64,000 nucleotides of DNA from Streptomyces sp. Ag109_O5-1 (GCF_003814875.1 NZ_RKQF01000001.1:6510001-6574000); one strand, 5' to 3'; numbered from the stretch's first letter, positions 50,755 through 60,189 are shown. The notes: generated from the letters alone by a model not told the origin. A program made the numbers and translations.

Positions 50755-51999
50755 ATGACCGACGCCGTCGAAGTCCGCCCCATAACCGAACCCGAGTTCG
50801 CAGACTGGCAGCGAGCCCTGAAGACCGGCTTCCTCCAGCACCCCACGCTGACAGCCGACCAACTCGACGCCCGGCGAAAGCAGTTCGTCCCGGGCAGACT
50901 CCTCGGCGCCTTCGACGGCCCCCGCTGCGTCGCGACGTTCCGCTCCTTCGCCCAGGAACTGACCGCGGTCGGCGGCGCCACCCTCCCCGCGGACGCAGTC
51001 TCGAACGTCACCGTCACCCCGACCCACCGCCGCCGCGGCCTGCTCACCCGCATGATGAGCCAGGACCTCGCCGCGGCCAAGGAACGCGGGGACGTCGTCG
51101 CGACCCTGATCGCCGCCGAGTACCGGATCTACGGCCGCTACGGCTTCGGCCCCGCGACCACGCTGACCGAGTGGACGATCGACGTTTCACGCACCGGCCT
51201 GGACCCCCGCTGGTCGCGCCCCGAGGGCGGCGGCCGGATCGACCTCGTCGACGGCGAGGACATTCGCAAGCTCGGCCCCGAGCTGCACGAGCGCGTGCGC
51301 CGCAGTACTCCCGGCGCGGTCAGCCTCCCCGAGCTGTCGTGGCAGCTGCGGACGGGGGCGGTCCGCTTCGACTCCGAATGGGCCGAGCCGTACTTCGCGG
51401 TGTACCGGTCGGCGACCGGCGAGGTCGAGGGCATCGCGTCCTACGATTCGGACGACAACTGGCACGACAAGCAGCCGCACAACACCGCCGACGTGCGCTG
51501 GCTGCTGGCCGCGACCCCGGCGGCGGAACGCGCGTTGTGGCACTACCTGTGCTCGATCGACTGGATCACCAAGGTGAAGAGCGGCTGGCGGTCGCCCGAC
51601 GACCTGCTGCCACACCACCTTCCCGACCCGCGTGCCGCGCGGATCACCACACAGGCCGACTGGCTGTGGGTGCGGATCCTGGACGTCGTACGGGCCCTGG
51701 AGGCGCGGACCTACGACAGGGCGGGTTCGCTGGTCCTCGATGTGGTGGACCGGCAGGGGCTGGCCGGCGGCCGGTTCCGGCTGGACGCCTCCCCCGAAGG
51801 CGCGTCCTGCACCCCGACCACCGACACCCCTGAACTCACCCTCGACATCGCCGAGTTGGCGAGCGTCTGGCTCGGGGACCAGTCCGTGACGCGGTTGCAC
51901 GCCCTCGGACGGGTCCGGGAAGAGCGAGTGGGCGCCGTCCGGGAGGCCGACGCCCTGCTGCGCGCGTCCGGGCGTCCTTGGTGCCCGGACATCTTCTGA
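50755..51999 (+). CDS. Eis-like GNAT acetyltransferase
   Basis: 414 aa. Two GNAT folds plus a sterol-carrier-like C-terminal region, ending with the free carboxyl-Phe (WCPDIF) that Eis uses in catalysis. Acetyl-CoA loop: VTPTHRRRGLLTRMM. Mycobacterial Eis acetylates aminoglycosides and proteins; the substrate here is unknown. Confidence 0.92.
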   Translation: MTDAVEVRPITEPEFADWQRALKTGFLQHPTLTADQLDARRKQFVPGRLLGAFDGPRCVATFRSFAQELTAVGGATLPADAVSNVTVTPTHRRRGLLTRMMSQDLAAAKERGDVVATLIAAEYRIYGRYGFGPATTLTEWTIDVSRTGLDPRWSRPEGGGRIDLVDGEDIRKLGPELHERVRRSTPGAVSLPELSWQLRTGAVRFDSEWAEPYFAVYRSATGEVEGIASYDSDDNWHDKQPHNTADVRWLLAATPAAERALWHYLCSIDWITKVKSGWRSPDDLLPHHLPDPRAARITTQADWLWVRILDVVRALEARTYDRAGSLVLDVVDRQGLAGGRFRLDASPEGASCTPTTDTPELTLDIAELASVWLGDQSVTRLHALGRVREERVGAVREADALLRASGRPWCPDIF

Positions 52000-52269
52000 G
52001 ACGGTCTCCTTCCTCCCGGTGACAGTGCCTGAATCACCTTGTTCAGTTGTCTGTGCTGTGGTGCTCGATGGTGCTCATCCGTAGCGAGCTGTGAAGTTGT
52101 GACTGTGCGGGTCCTGCCGTGTTCGGTTGTCGGTGTTCAGTTGTGACTGTGCCGGTGTGCTGCGGGCTGGTCGTGCGCCTCGACGGCCGCCCTGAGTGAC
52201 CGGGCTCCCGGCTCCCCTCCGGAAGGGAACCCGATCGGCCAACCGCCGAGGAAGTTTGACCATGTTGTA

Positions 52270-52288
52270 GGAGTTGGTGACCAACTCC
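52270..52288. promoter_or_regulatory. GntR operator upstream of devE
   Basis: Perfect palindrome GGAGTTGGTGACCAACTCC. Its core AGTTGGTnACCAACT is nearly repeated upstream of devA. The preceding 52000-52269 holds GTTCAGTTGT and GTTGTGACTGTGC direct repeats and no gene. Confidence 0.8.
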
Positions 52289-52373
52289 ACTGTACTTATC
52301 TCCGCTTGGAAGCGACTCATAACCACCTTCCCGGGAACTGCCAGAAGATGGCGGGAAGTTGTACTGTTTGTCC

Positions 52374-53282
52374 GTGGACCCGGAACACGCCTCCGCCAAT
52401 GGGCGGGCGAGGTCACAGCGGCCTCAGGCGTCACATCGCGAGGTGGCCGACGAACTGCGCATCCGGATCAGGTCCGGGGTGCTGCGGCCGGGCCAGCGCA
52501 TGCCCACGCAGGCCAAACTGGCCGACGAGTTCGGCGTCGAGCGGGGGGCCGTACGGCAGGCACTGCGCATCCTGCAGTCGGAGCATCTGCTCACCAACGT
52601 ATCGAAGGGCAGTCCGGCAACGGTGGCCCCGGTTACGGGCCCGGTGCGGTTCGCCGTGGGGCCGGAGGCGCCCCCGCAGCCCACGATGGTGGCGCTCACG
52701 CCCCGGATAGAGGCGGCCTTCGCCGCACCGCACGTGGAGATCGACGCGCTCTGCCTGACCTCGGTCTCCCTCAACCTCGCCCTCGGCGAGCCGCTGCGGC
52801 TCATCCACGCGGGGCGGCTGGAACCGGCCAAGATCGACGTCCGGGTGCTGCTGCCCAGCCGGAACATCGACCTCGCGTTCCCGACCGCGGTGGACGCGTC
52901 GGCGGAGGACGCGGTGCACGACCGCTGGCTGGCCCAGCGCAACGCGCAGGGCCAGGTGCTCCAGCACAACCTGCAGGCGCTGCGCGCCACGCACGGCGTC
53001 GACGTGCAGGTGACCTTCCGGGCCCTGCCGTTCACCCCGCCGGTCAAGCTGTACCTGCTCAACGGGGCGGAGGCGCTGTTCGCGTACTACACGCTGGGGC
53101 GCCACGAGCGGGAGATCGACCACGAGCATCTGCAGACGTACGACGCCGAGGGCACGCGGTCGATGCTCTTCGCCTTCGAGCGGGGCGCGGGGCTGCGGGA
53201 CACCACCTTCGTGACGCAGTCCCGCCTGTGGTTCAACGCGCTCTGGGAGACGATCAGTTCGGAGCTGAAGCTCACGTCCTAG
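52374..53282 (+). CDS. devE: DevE-like GntR developmental regulator
   Basis: 302 aa from GTG 52374. Winged helix (HREVADELRIRIRSGVLRPG, then QAKLADEFGVERGAVRQALR) and a large C-terminal domain shared with the regulator at 53622 (FRALPFTPPVKLYLLN in both). The pair matches devE and devA, duplicated regulators of aerial growth in S. coelicolor. TACTGT ends six bases before the GTG, so the mRNA is probably leaderless. Confidence 0.85.
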   Translation: MDPEHASANGRARSQRPQASHREVADELRIRIRSGVLRPGQRMPTQAKLADEFGVERGAVRQALRILQSEHLLTNVSKGSPATVAPVTGPVRFAVGPEAPPQPTMVALTPRIEAAFAAPHVEIDALCLTSVSLNLALGEPLRLIHAGRLEPAKIDVRVLLPSRNIDLAFPTAVDASAEDAVHDRWLAQRNAQGQVLQHNLQALRATHGVDVQVTFRALPFTPPVKLYLLNGAEALFAYYTLGRHEREIDHEHLQTYDAEGTRSMLFAFERGAGLRDTTFVTQSRLWFNALWETISSELKLTS

Positions 53283-53472
53283 CCGCCGCCGGACCGGCGA
53301 GCACCAGGGCGAGCAGGACCGCGCCGGCCGCGCTGAACGCCGGACTCTTGGCCTTGATGCCCACAGTGAGCAAGAGCAGGCCGATAATGCCAGTGGCACC
53401 GTACTTCGACTGGACGATCTGTTCGAAGCCGACGACGAAGACGGCGGAGAGAAGAGTGAGGGTGGCGGGCAT
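53272..53472 (-). CDS. Small two-helix membrane protein between devE and devA
   Basis: 66 aa, MPATLTLLSAVFVVGFEQIV then TGIIGLLLLTVGI and AGAVLLALVLAGP. ATG at 53472 has GGGGGAA upstream. It overlaps the devE end by 11 bases and shares the upstream region with devA. Role unknown; position suggests a link to the dev genes. Confidence 0.75.
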   Translation of the reverse strand: MPATLTLLSAVFVVGFEQIVQSKYGATGIIGLLLLTVGIKAKSPAFSAAGAVLLALVLAGPAAART

Positions 53473-53519
53473 GGCGGTTCCCCCATCGTCGGGAAGCAAA
53501 GCTTCCACCAACTCGACCA

Positions 53520-53534
53520 AGTTGGCAACCAACT
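53520..53534. promoter_or_regulatory. GntR operator upstream of devA
   Basis: AGTTGGCAACCAACT, a 6-bp palindrome with a CAA centre, plus further half-sites (CCAACT at about 53509, CAGTTGGTCGTGACT at about 53551). Confidence 0.75.
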
Positions 53535-53621
53535 CTAGTTATGTTGTTCCCAGTTGGTCGTGACTTATAAACAACCTTCAAACAACTCCCACCAAGTGGA
53601 TCAGAGTTGTAGCGTTTGGTC

Positions 53622-54491
53622 GTGACTCAGGAGAACGTGGCAGTGAACGGCGGAAGCAGGCTCACGCACCAGGAGATCGCCGACACCCTGCGGGAACGCA
53701 TCCGTGCGGGTGACCTCAAGGCGGGTGACCGGCTGCCCACCCAGGCCGAGTTGGCGGAGGAGTTCGGCGTGGAGCGTGGCGCCGTACGCCAGGCCCTGCG
53801 CGCACTCCAGGACGCCGGTCTCCTCACCAACGTCAGCAAGGGCAGCCCGCCGCGGATCGCCGAGCCCCCCGGCCCCACGCTCGACGAGCCCCAGCCGACC
53901 ATGGTCGGCCTCGGCCCGCGTATGACGGAGGCCTTCTCCTGCCCGCATGTGCGCGTCGACGCCGCCTGCCTGACCGCCCAGAGCCTGCTCCCGGCGCTCG
54001 CCGAGCCGCTGCGCATGATCCACGAGGGCCGGATCCGCCCCGACCGCATCGACTTCCGGGTCCTGCTCCCCAGCCGGGACATCAACCTCGCCTTCCCGGT
54101 GCCGGTCGAGGGCGACGGCGACGCGGTCCACAACCGCTGGCTGGCCATGCGCAACGCCCAGGGCCAGGTCCTGCAGTACAACCTCCAGGGCCTGCGCTCC
54201 ACCCACAAGATCGAGGTGAACGTCACCTTCCGGGCCCTGCCGTTCACCCCACCGGTCAAGCTGTACCTGCTCAACGAGGCCGAGGCGCTGTTCGCGTACT
54301 ACATGGTCACCCGCCGGGAGGAGCAGACGGAGTCCGGCATCCTGGACATGTACGACGCCGTCGGCTCCGAATCCCTCCTCTTCTCGTTCGAGAAACGGGC
54401 CGGGCACCGGGACGCCGCGTTCGTGGAGCAATCGCAGAAGTGGTTCAACGCCCTCTGGGAAACCATCACCACGGACCTGACACTCTCCTAG
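53622..54491 (+). CDS. devA: DevA-like GntR developmental regulator
   Basis: 289 aa from GTG 53622; later GTGs at 53637 and 53643, after AGGAG, are alternatives. Winged helix LTHQEIADTLRERIRAGDLK, then TQAELAEEFGVERGAVRQAL. The C-terminal domain is about half identical to devE. TAGCGT ends six bases before the GTG. DevA is needed for aerial hyphae and represses its own operon in S. coelicolor. Confidence 0.88.
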   Translation: MTQENVAVNGGSRLTHQEIADTLRERIRAGDLKAGDRLPTQAELAEEFGVERGAVRQALRALQDAGLLTNVSKGSPPRIAEPPGPTLDEPQPTMVGLGPRMTEAFSCPHVRVDAACLTAQSLLPALAEPLRMIHEGRIRPDRIDFRVLLPSRDINLAFPVPVEGDGDAVHNRWLAMRNAQGQVLQYNLQGLRSTHKIEVNVTFRALPFTPPVKLYLLNEAEALFAYYMVTRREEQTESGILDMYDAVGSESLLFSFEKRAGHRDAAFVEQSQKWFNALWETITTDLTLS

Positions 54492-55315
54492 TGACTTCTG
54501 ATACGGCGCAGACTGAACTGGTGGCAGCCAAGAGCGCGAGGGAAACCGAAGAACTGACGGAACTGATCAGAAGCGCCCGTGTCGTCCTCTGGGACTTCGA
54601 CGGGCCGATCTGCCGTCTGTTCGCGGGCCACTCGGCGGCGGAGGTCGCCGTCGGACTGGTGCAGTGGCTGGAGGGCCGGGGCCTGCACGGCCTGGTCGCG
54701 GACACCGGACGCGACTCCGTCGACCCGCAGCTTGTGGTGCGTGTCGCGGACCGCCGGCAGTTCGGCGGCGAACCGGCCGACGACGCCGAGGGCAACGTGC
54801 CCGACCCGCACCGCGTGCTGCGTGTCGTGGACAGCCGGCGTCCCGGCAGCGACCTGGTCGCGGAGTTGGAGGAACGTCTCACCGAGGAGGAGCTGCGGGC
54901 CACGGCGACGGCGATGCCGACGGCGTACGCGGACGTCCTCATCCAGACCTGGCGGGCACTCGGCGTGCGGATGGCGGTGACCACCAACAACTCTCCCCGG
55001 GTGGCCCGCGCCTACCTCGACGCCCGTGGCCTGACCGCCTGTTTCGCCCCGCACATCTACGGCCGTACCCAGGACCTGGACCTCCTCAAGCCCGACCCGC
55101 ACTGCCTCAACCGCGCACTCAGCGCGATGGGCGCCGTCCCCGACGCGGCCCTGATGATCGGCGACTCCCCCTCCGACCTGGAGGCGGCCCGCAGGGCCGG
55201 GGTGCCGTTCCTGGGCTACGCGCGTAACGAACGGAAAGCCAAGCTTTTGACCGCGGCCGGTGCGGACCGTGTCGTCGGTTCACTGGAGCCTTTGCTGGAG
55301 ATGCTGCGGGACTAG
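54491..55315 (+). CDS. devB: DevB-like HAD hydrolase
   Basis: 274 aa HAD phosphatase. Motif I LWDFDGP, motif II TTNNS, Lys of motif III in LKPDPH, motif IV IGDSPSD. GTG at 54491 shares one base with the devA TAG, so the two are coupled as in the known devAB operon. Substrate unknown. Confidence 0.88.
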   Translation: MTSDTAQTELVAAKSARETEELTELIRSARVVLWDFDGPICRLFAGHSAAEVAVGLVQWLEGRGLHGLVADTGRDSVDPQLVVRVADRRQFGGEPADDAEGNVPDPHRVLRVVDSRRPGSDLVAELEERLTEEELRATATAMPTAYADVLIQTWRALGVRMAVTTNNSPRVARAYLDARGLTACFAPHIYGRTQDLDLLKPDPHCLNRALSAMGAVPDAALMIGDSPSDLEAARRAGVPFLGYARNERKAKLLTAAGADRVVGSLEPLLEMLRD

Positions 55316-55448
55316 CCGTCTGCCCGCGCGCCTGCCGACGACGCCTGCGGACCCACGCTGTCAGGGACACCAGCAAACCTGCCGTCCAGACGGCAAGTTG
55401 ACTGAGGTCGTCGATTTGCAGGTTGATCCCGAGTACCTGAACGTTCAT
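55119..55448 (-). CDS. Possible small membrane protein, antisense to devB end
   Basis: Starts MNVQVLGINLQIDDLSQLAV, then WTAGLLVSLTAWVRRRRR: one helix and a basic tail, after which the frame runs antisense through the end of devB. GGGGTGGAAA precedes the ATG. The first 45 residues look protein-like; the rest is doubtful. Confidence 0.4.
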   Translation of the reverse strand: MNVQVLGINLQIDDLSQLAVWTAGLLVSLTAWVRRRRRQARGQTASPAASPAKAPVNRRHGPHRPRSKAWLSVRYARSPGTAPRPCGPPPGRRGSRRSSGPRRGRRPSR

Positions 55449-55584
55449 GGCTTTCCACCCCCCTCGCCTCGCAGCAGTCGGTCAACCCCTCAAGTTGCCC
55501 AGTTGACTGAGAAGTTGACTGCTCGAGGCAGGGATGCCCGCCCGACTAGATCTATTAACCCCAAAGTTGACTGGTCAGTTGGCT
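55397..55584. promoter_or_regulatory. Cluster of AGTTGACT boxes upstream of the third GntR gene
   Basis: AGTTGACT occurs at 55397, 55501, 55513 and 55565, with the variant AGTTGGCT at 55577. This resembles the half-sites of the devE/devA operators and suggests multi-site binding by one of the GntR proteins. Confidence 0.7.
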
Positions 55585-55630
55585 GACTGGAAGTTGTTTG
55601 CCGGACGTCCGGGTGCGGTACTTACGGCAT

Positions 55631-56500
55631 GTGACCAATCGGACGGCAGGTGGCGCAGGCGCCTTTCAGCGGGTCTCGGAGGAGCTCCGGGTCCGGCTCT
55701 CCGACGGGGCCTACCCGCTGAACTCCTTCCTGCCGTCTCAGGGGTCGCTCGCGGAGGAGTTCGGAGTCGCCCGTGACACCGTGCAACGGGCGCTGCGTGA
55801 ACTGAGCAGCGAAGGGTGGATCGAATCCGGCCGGGGCAAGCGCTCACGGGTCGTGATGCGTCAGCACATACAGTCCTCCGCGCCCCGGGCCAGCCGTTCC
55901 CGGCACCACCCGGTCACCCTGGGCCCGCTCATTGGTGAAGCCTTCGAGCGGGAGGAGGTCACGCTGGACATATACACGCTGACGTCGGAGAGCCTGGACG
56001 CCCACATCCGCATCCAGGCGGAGCGGATCCGGGCCGGTGACATCTCGCCCCGGCGGATCGCCCTGCGGATGATCCTGCCGGCCGAGGGGCAGTCCATGCC
56101 GTACCCCCGCGCCAGTGGCGACAGGGACGACCCGCGCCTGCCGAAGCGGCTGCACGCCATCACCGATGCCCACACCAGTTCCCTGCGCACGGTCCTCGGC
56201 CAACTCCGGGCCGAGAAGCTGGTGCCGGAGGTCGAGCTGGAGGTCCGCCATGCCGAACTCACGCCGACGTTCAAGCTCTACGTCATCAACCACGACGAGG
56301 TCCTGCACGGCTTCTACGAGCCCGTCCGGCGTAGGGTGATCCTGGACGACGGGACGGAGGTCGAGGCTGTGGACGTCCTCGGCTTCGGTGCCTCGCTCAC
56401 CCATCACGTCCGCGATGCGAACGCGACATCACCCGGTTCGACCTTCGTCGCCAACACCACCAGGTGGTTCGAGTCGGTATGGGCTCTCCTGGCCACATGA
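55631..56500 (+). CDS. Third DevA-type GntR regulator
   Basis: 289 aa from GTG 55631, preceded by TACTTA and six bases, so probably leaderless. Winged helix FQRVSEELRVRLSDGAYPLN, then QGSLAEEFGVARDTVQRALR. The C-terminal domain is of the same length and layout as DevA and DevE but more diverged (LTPTFKLYVINHDEVLHGFY aligns with their TPPVKLYLLN block). I know no named orthologue. Probably controls the phosphotransferase gene downstream. Confidence 0.85.
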   Translation: MTNRTAGGAGAFQRVSEELRVRLSDGAYPLNSFLPSQGSLAEEFGVARDTVQRALRELSSEGWIESGRGKRSRVVMRQHIQSSAPRASRSRHHPVTLGPLIGEAFEREEVTLDIYTLTSESLDAHIRIQAERIRAGDISPRRIALRMILPAEGQSMPYPRASGDRDDPRLPKRLHAITDAHTSSLRTVLGQLRAEKLVPEVELEVRHAELTPTFKLYVINHDEVLHGFYEPVRRRVILDDGTEVEAVDVLGFGASLTHHVRDANATSPGSTFVANTTRWFESVWALLAT

Positions 56501-56762
56501 CGTGATCCCGATGCGGTCCGGAGATGTTCTCCGCTGCGCTAGCATGCCGCAATCGACTGAGCAACCGCTCGGGTTCGTGCGTATGGGGATGGTGACAGAG
56601 CCGTCCTCGGGCGACCATACCGATCAACGACCGAACAGCTGTGCCCCACCACCCGTCAGGGTCACTCTGCTTCGCCTCGACTCGTGTCGTGCGTCACCCG
56701 GCAATACCGTTTCCCCTACCCGATACCCCGCGATCCACGCGCGAACCACCCCGGAGCGACCA

Positions 56763-58982
56763 GTGGGTGCACCGCCTGTCCCCCCTGTCGTGAGCGGGAG
56801 AGACACCGGCAGACCTCTATTCGACGACGAGTACGAGGCGTTCCGGGGGCGTGCGGCGGAGCAGGGGCTGGCCAGCTCCGGCTTCCACAACCAGAACTAC
56901 GTCCTTCCGCTGAACGACGCGGTGGCCCGGCTGCTGGGCCGTGAGCCCGGGACCGCGGTCATCGTCAGGGTCCGCAGGCCCGACGCCCTGTCCGTGGTGA
57001 TCCGGACGTGGGCGAACGAGGCGCGGATCCTGCAGGCGGTCCATGGCGTGCTGCCCAACGTCCCCGAATGTCTCTTCGAGGGGAATCGCTTCACCATCCA
57101 CAGCTATGTGGAGGGAGTTCCGCTCTCCAGCGTCTGCGGGAACGGCAAGCCGGTCGACACCGTGCTGTTGAGCGCGCTGGCCCGGCTGATGGCCGAGATG
57201 ACCCAGGTGCGCGGTGCCGCGCTGCCGCCGCTGCCGTCGATGTGGCCCAGGAACCACATGGACAGCCAGGGCTTTCTGCGGGCGCTGGCCAGGATGGCGG
57301 ACCTCCAGGTCCGGCAGGCCAACGGGCCCGTGTTCGGCTGGCTGTTCGCCGCTCTGGGCATCCCCGAGGACGCTCTGCTCCGGTACGCCGACCGGGTGCC
57401 CTGGATGACCCGGCGTCCCTACAGCCTTCTCCACGCCGACCTGCACCGCGACAACGTGATCGTGTCGCCGGACGACGGTACGCCGCTCACCTGTGTCGAC
57501 TGGGAGCTGGCCACCTTCGGTGACCCCTTGCACGACCTCGCGACCCATCTGGTCCGGATGCAGTACCCGGACCATCAGTGGGACGAGGTCGTCGAGGCGT
57601 GGGCGGTCGCCATGTTGGCGGTGCGGCCCGCCGCCACCCATGGGGTGGCCAAGGATCTGCGGCACTACGTGGACTTCGAGCTGGCCCAGTCCGTCTACCC
57701 CGACGTGATGCGGGCCGCGAGGTCCCTGGACGAGTCCTTCGACGAGCAGAGCCTGGACGCGGCCGCGGTGGCCGTCCGCCGCGCTCTGGAGGCCGCGGCG
57801 GAGCCGCTGCAGTTGCGGACCGTGCCTGGTGACAAGGAGATCGAACGGATCCTGTTCCGCTGGGCGGCGTCCGCGCCCGGCACCGGCGACACCCGGCGCG
57901 GCCGGGTCACCAAGGTCATCGACTGGAAGCAGGACTGGCGGGTTCCCGAGCGCCCCGACTTCCCGCATTCCGCGGTGCGCGCGGCGCTGTTCCTGGAGGG
58001 TTCGGCGCCGGCCCGTCAGGTGTTCAAGGGCACCGCGCACCTCAACTCGGTGATCCGGGTGCCGGGCATCGACTTTCCCGTGGTGATCCGCCGCAAGGTG
58101 CCGCACATCCGGCGTCTTGAGCGCAGTTACCTCAGTGAGCACGCGGTGCTGCGGGCGATCGAGCGCTCCGGGGCGCCGGTGGCCGCTCCCCGCGTCCTGG
58201 CGTTGGGGGAGAGCCACTCCCGCTATCTCTTCGCCTACTCGCGGGACCGCTTCGCCATCCACACCTACGAGGGCCCAGGCGACATCGGCCGCAAGCCCGG
58301 CCATCCCGTCGACGGGCTCCTCCCGCACGAGGCCGACAGGCTCGTCGACCAGTTGGCCGCGCTCACCGAGGTCGACTACACCCAGCTGGACCCGGCCGCC
58401 GGCGAGCCCGGCTTCTACGGCTGGCTCAGCGAGCAGCTCGTCGCGCTGGTCGGCAGCCTCCCCGGGGAATCCCAGCAGCTGGCCCGTTTCCTCGGCCTGC
58501 CCGGCGCTTCCCGGCTGCGGGAGATCCTCGCCCGGCACCCGGTGAGCGACCGCGCCTCCGCCCTGCTCCACGGCGACCTCAACCCCTGGAACCTGGTACG
58601 CCGGGACGACCCGCTCGCGCTGACGATCATCGACTGGGAGATGGCCCTGGTCGGTGACCCGCTCTACGACCTGGTCCGGCACATGCATCTCACCCCGACC
58701 CGGCCGGAGATCCGGGACAGGATGTTCCGTCGCTGGGACCGCATGCTGCCCGCGCGGTTCACCCACGACTGGCAACGGGACTGGCGGGTCTACCGCTGGA
58801 TCGAGATCGTTCGCTCGGCCTACGTCGACCTGGACCGTCAGGTCACCGGGGCGAGCCTGGACGTGCCCAATGTCCGCCGGGCCGTGGACTCGTACGCCAT
58901 GACGCTGACAGCGGCCAAAGGCTCCCTGGGCCTGCCCGTGCGGGCGACGGCGAATCCCCGTCTTGCTCGTGCTCTGGCCTAG
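56763..58982 (+). CDS. Double phosphotransferase (two APH-fold domains)
   Basis: 739 aa with two aminoglycoside-phosphotransferase/choline-kinase-like catalytic centres. First: LLHADLHRDNVIV with VDWELATFGDPLHDL. Second: LLHGDLNPWNLV with IIDWEMALVGDPLYDL. Both keep the catalytic Asp, the Asn and the metal Asp, so two active sites are possible. GTG at 56763 has CGGAG upstream; GTG at 56790 is an alternative. The longer frame from 56388 overlaps the GntR gene. Not close to a known resistance enzyme; substrate unknown. Confidence 0.85.
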   Translation: MGAPPVPPVVSGRDTGRPLFDDEYEAFRGRAAEQGLASSGFHNQNYVLPLNDAVARLLGREPGTAVIVRVRRPDALSVVIRTWANEARILQAVHGVLPNVPECLFEGNRFTIHSYVEGVPLSSVCGNGKPVDTVLLSALARLMAEMTQVRGAALPPLPSMWPRNHMDSQGFLRALARMADLQVRQANGPVFGWLFAALGIPEDALLRYADRVPWMTRRPYSLLHADLHRDNVIVSPDDGTPLTCVDWELATFGDPLHDLATHLVRMQYPDHQWDEVVEAWAVAMLAVRPAATHGVAKDLRHYVDFELAQSVYPDVMRAARSLDESFDEQSLDAAAVAVRRALEAAAEPLQLRTVPGDKEIERILFRWAASAPGTGDTRRGRVTKVIDWKQDWRVPERPDFPHSAVRAALFLEGSAPARQVFKGTAHLNSVIRVPGIDFPVVIRRKVPHIRRLERSYLSEHAVLRAIERSGAPVAAPRVLALGESHSRYLFAYSRDRFAIHTYEGPGDIGRKPGHPVDGLLPHEADRLVDQLAALTEVDYTQLDPAAGEPGFYGWLSEQLVALVGSLPGESQQLARFLGLPGASRLREILARHPVSDRASALLHGDLNPWNLVRRDDPLALTIIDWEMALVGDPLYDLVRHMHLTPTRPEIRDRMFRRWDRMLPARFTHDWQRDWRVYRWIEIVRSAYVDLDRQVTGASLDVPNVRRAVDSYAMTLTAAKGSLGLPVRATANPRLARALA

Positions 58983-59063
58983 AGGGGCCATGGCCGAACC
59001 GAATGCCCGCCTGCCCGTGGGTCCGTGGTGTCGGCCGGGCGGCGCGGTGCGGAGGGGGCAGGT

Positions 59064-59513
59064 ATGTTCCGGCGGAGCGGTGGCCGGGTGGGCGAGGCCG
59101 GGGCAGCCCGGCTGAGGCGCCTTCAAAAACGGGTCGGGCCGGCGGTGATTCGAATCCTCCTGCTCGGCGCCTTCGTCACCGGCCTCACGGCCCAGTTCGT
59201 GAAGCCGGTCGGTGACGCCCCGGAAGGCAAGGCCTGTCTCGGCGGCGCGTTGCTGAGTCTGGTCGGCTATGTCCTGTACGACCAGGTGAAGGAGCTGACG
59301 TCGTCGGTCCGCGCCCCGGCCAGGGTGCTGGTGAACTCCAGTCAGCTGGACGGCTTCGTCGGCGAGGCCTTCGAGGCACGAAGCGTTGAGATCAGCTTCC
59401 TGTGGTCCCGGGACGGTGCGGCCGAGGCAGCCGTGGCGACCTGGACCGAACACCTCGACGATCTGTGGCACCTCGCGAAACTCCCTCAGTGGCGGCGGGG
59501 AGTGCCGGCCTGA
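59064..59513 (+). CDS. Membrane protein, possibly truncated
   Basis: 149 aa: basic start, two helices (VIRILLLGAFVTGLTAQFV and ACLGGALLSLVGYVLYDQV), then a soluble part with VNSSQLDGFVGEAFEARSVE ending abruptly. GGAGGGGG precedes the ATG. It lies 81 bp after the phosphotransferase and may belong to its operon. No domain recognised. Confidence 0.7.
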   Translation: MFRRSGGRVGEAGAARLRRLQKRVGPAVIRILLLGAFVTGLTAQFVKPVGDAPEGKACLGGALLSLVGYVLYDQVKELTSSVRAPARVLVNSSQLDGFVGEAFEARSVEISFLWSRDGAAEAAVATWTEHLDDLWHLAKLPQWRRGVPA

Positions 59514-59536
59514 ATACCGCTGCGTAGGCTTGTCCC

Positions 59537-60151
59537 ATGGGTGAGATGGGCCTGCGCGAGCGCAAGAAGCGGCGGATGTACGAGGACGTGTCGGACATCG
59601 CCGTACGGCTGTTCCTGGCGAAGGGGTTCGACGCGGTCCCGGTCGCCGAGGTGGCCGCCGCGGCCGGGATCTCCAAGCCGACGCTGTTCCGGTACTTCCC
59701 GGCCAAGGAGGACCTGGTCCTGTACCGGATCGCCGACCACGAGACGGAGGCCGCGCGGCTGGTCGCGGAAGCCTCGGACGCCGAGTCGCCGGTCGGTGTG
59801 CTGAAGGCCCACTTCCTCGACGGGCTCGGCCGCAACGACCCGATCACCGGGCTCAACGACCATCCCGCGGTCCTCGCCTTCCACACCCTGCTCAACAGCA
59901 CCCCGACCCTGGTCGCCCGGCAGTACTCCTACCTGGAGCGGTCGGAGGCCGCGCTCGCCGAGGCCCTCGGTGGAACCCTGGACGCCCGGCTGGCCGCCGG
60001 CCAGATCATCGCCGTACAGCGGATCCTCGCGCAGGACAACTGGCGGCGGATCGCGGCCGGGGAGCGGGTCGAGGACGTACGGGAGGACGCCGTGCGGGCG
60101 GCGGAGCGGGCGTTCGGGCGGCTGGAGCGGTCCCTGGCCGAGGACGGCTGA
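59537..60151 (+). CDS. TetR-family regulator
   Basis: 204 aa. N-terminal helix-turn-helix VSDIAVRLFLAKGFDAVPVA, then AAAAGISKPTLFRYFPAKED. ATG at 59537 (a second Met at residue 4). No obvious target adjoins except the helicase downstream. Confidence 0.92.
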   Translation: MGEMGLRERKKRRMYEDVSDIAVRLFLAKGFDAVPVAEVAAAAGISKPTLFRYFPAKEDLVLYRIADHETEAARLVAEASDAESPVGVLKAHFLDGLGRNDPITGLNDHPAVLAFHTLLNSTPTLVARQYSYLERSEAALAEALGGTLDARLAAGQIIAVQRILAQDNWRRIAAGERVEDVREDAVRAAERAFGRLERSLAEDG

Positions 60152-60189
60152 GTTCCGGACGGACTCCGGCTGAGTTCGGGACGGACTCC

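Noticed and set aside
56388..56762. N-terminal extension of the double phosphotransferase
   Set aside because: The extra 125 residues overlap the GntR gene end and look noncoding; GTG 56763 with CGGAG upstream is a better start.
56817..59471. 884 aa open frame on the minus strand
   Set aside because: It is antisense to the double phosphotransferase and is rich in Gly/Arg/Val/Asp-type shadow composition; the plus strand shows clear kinase motifs.
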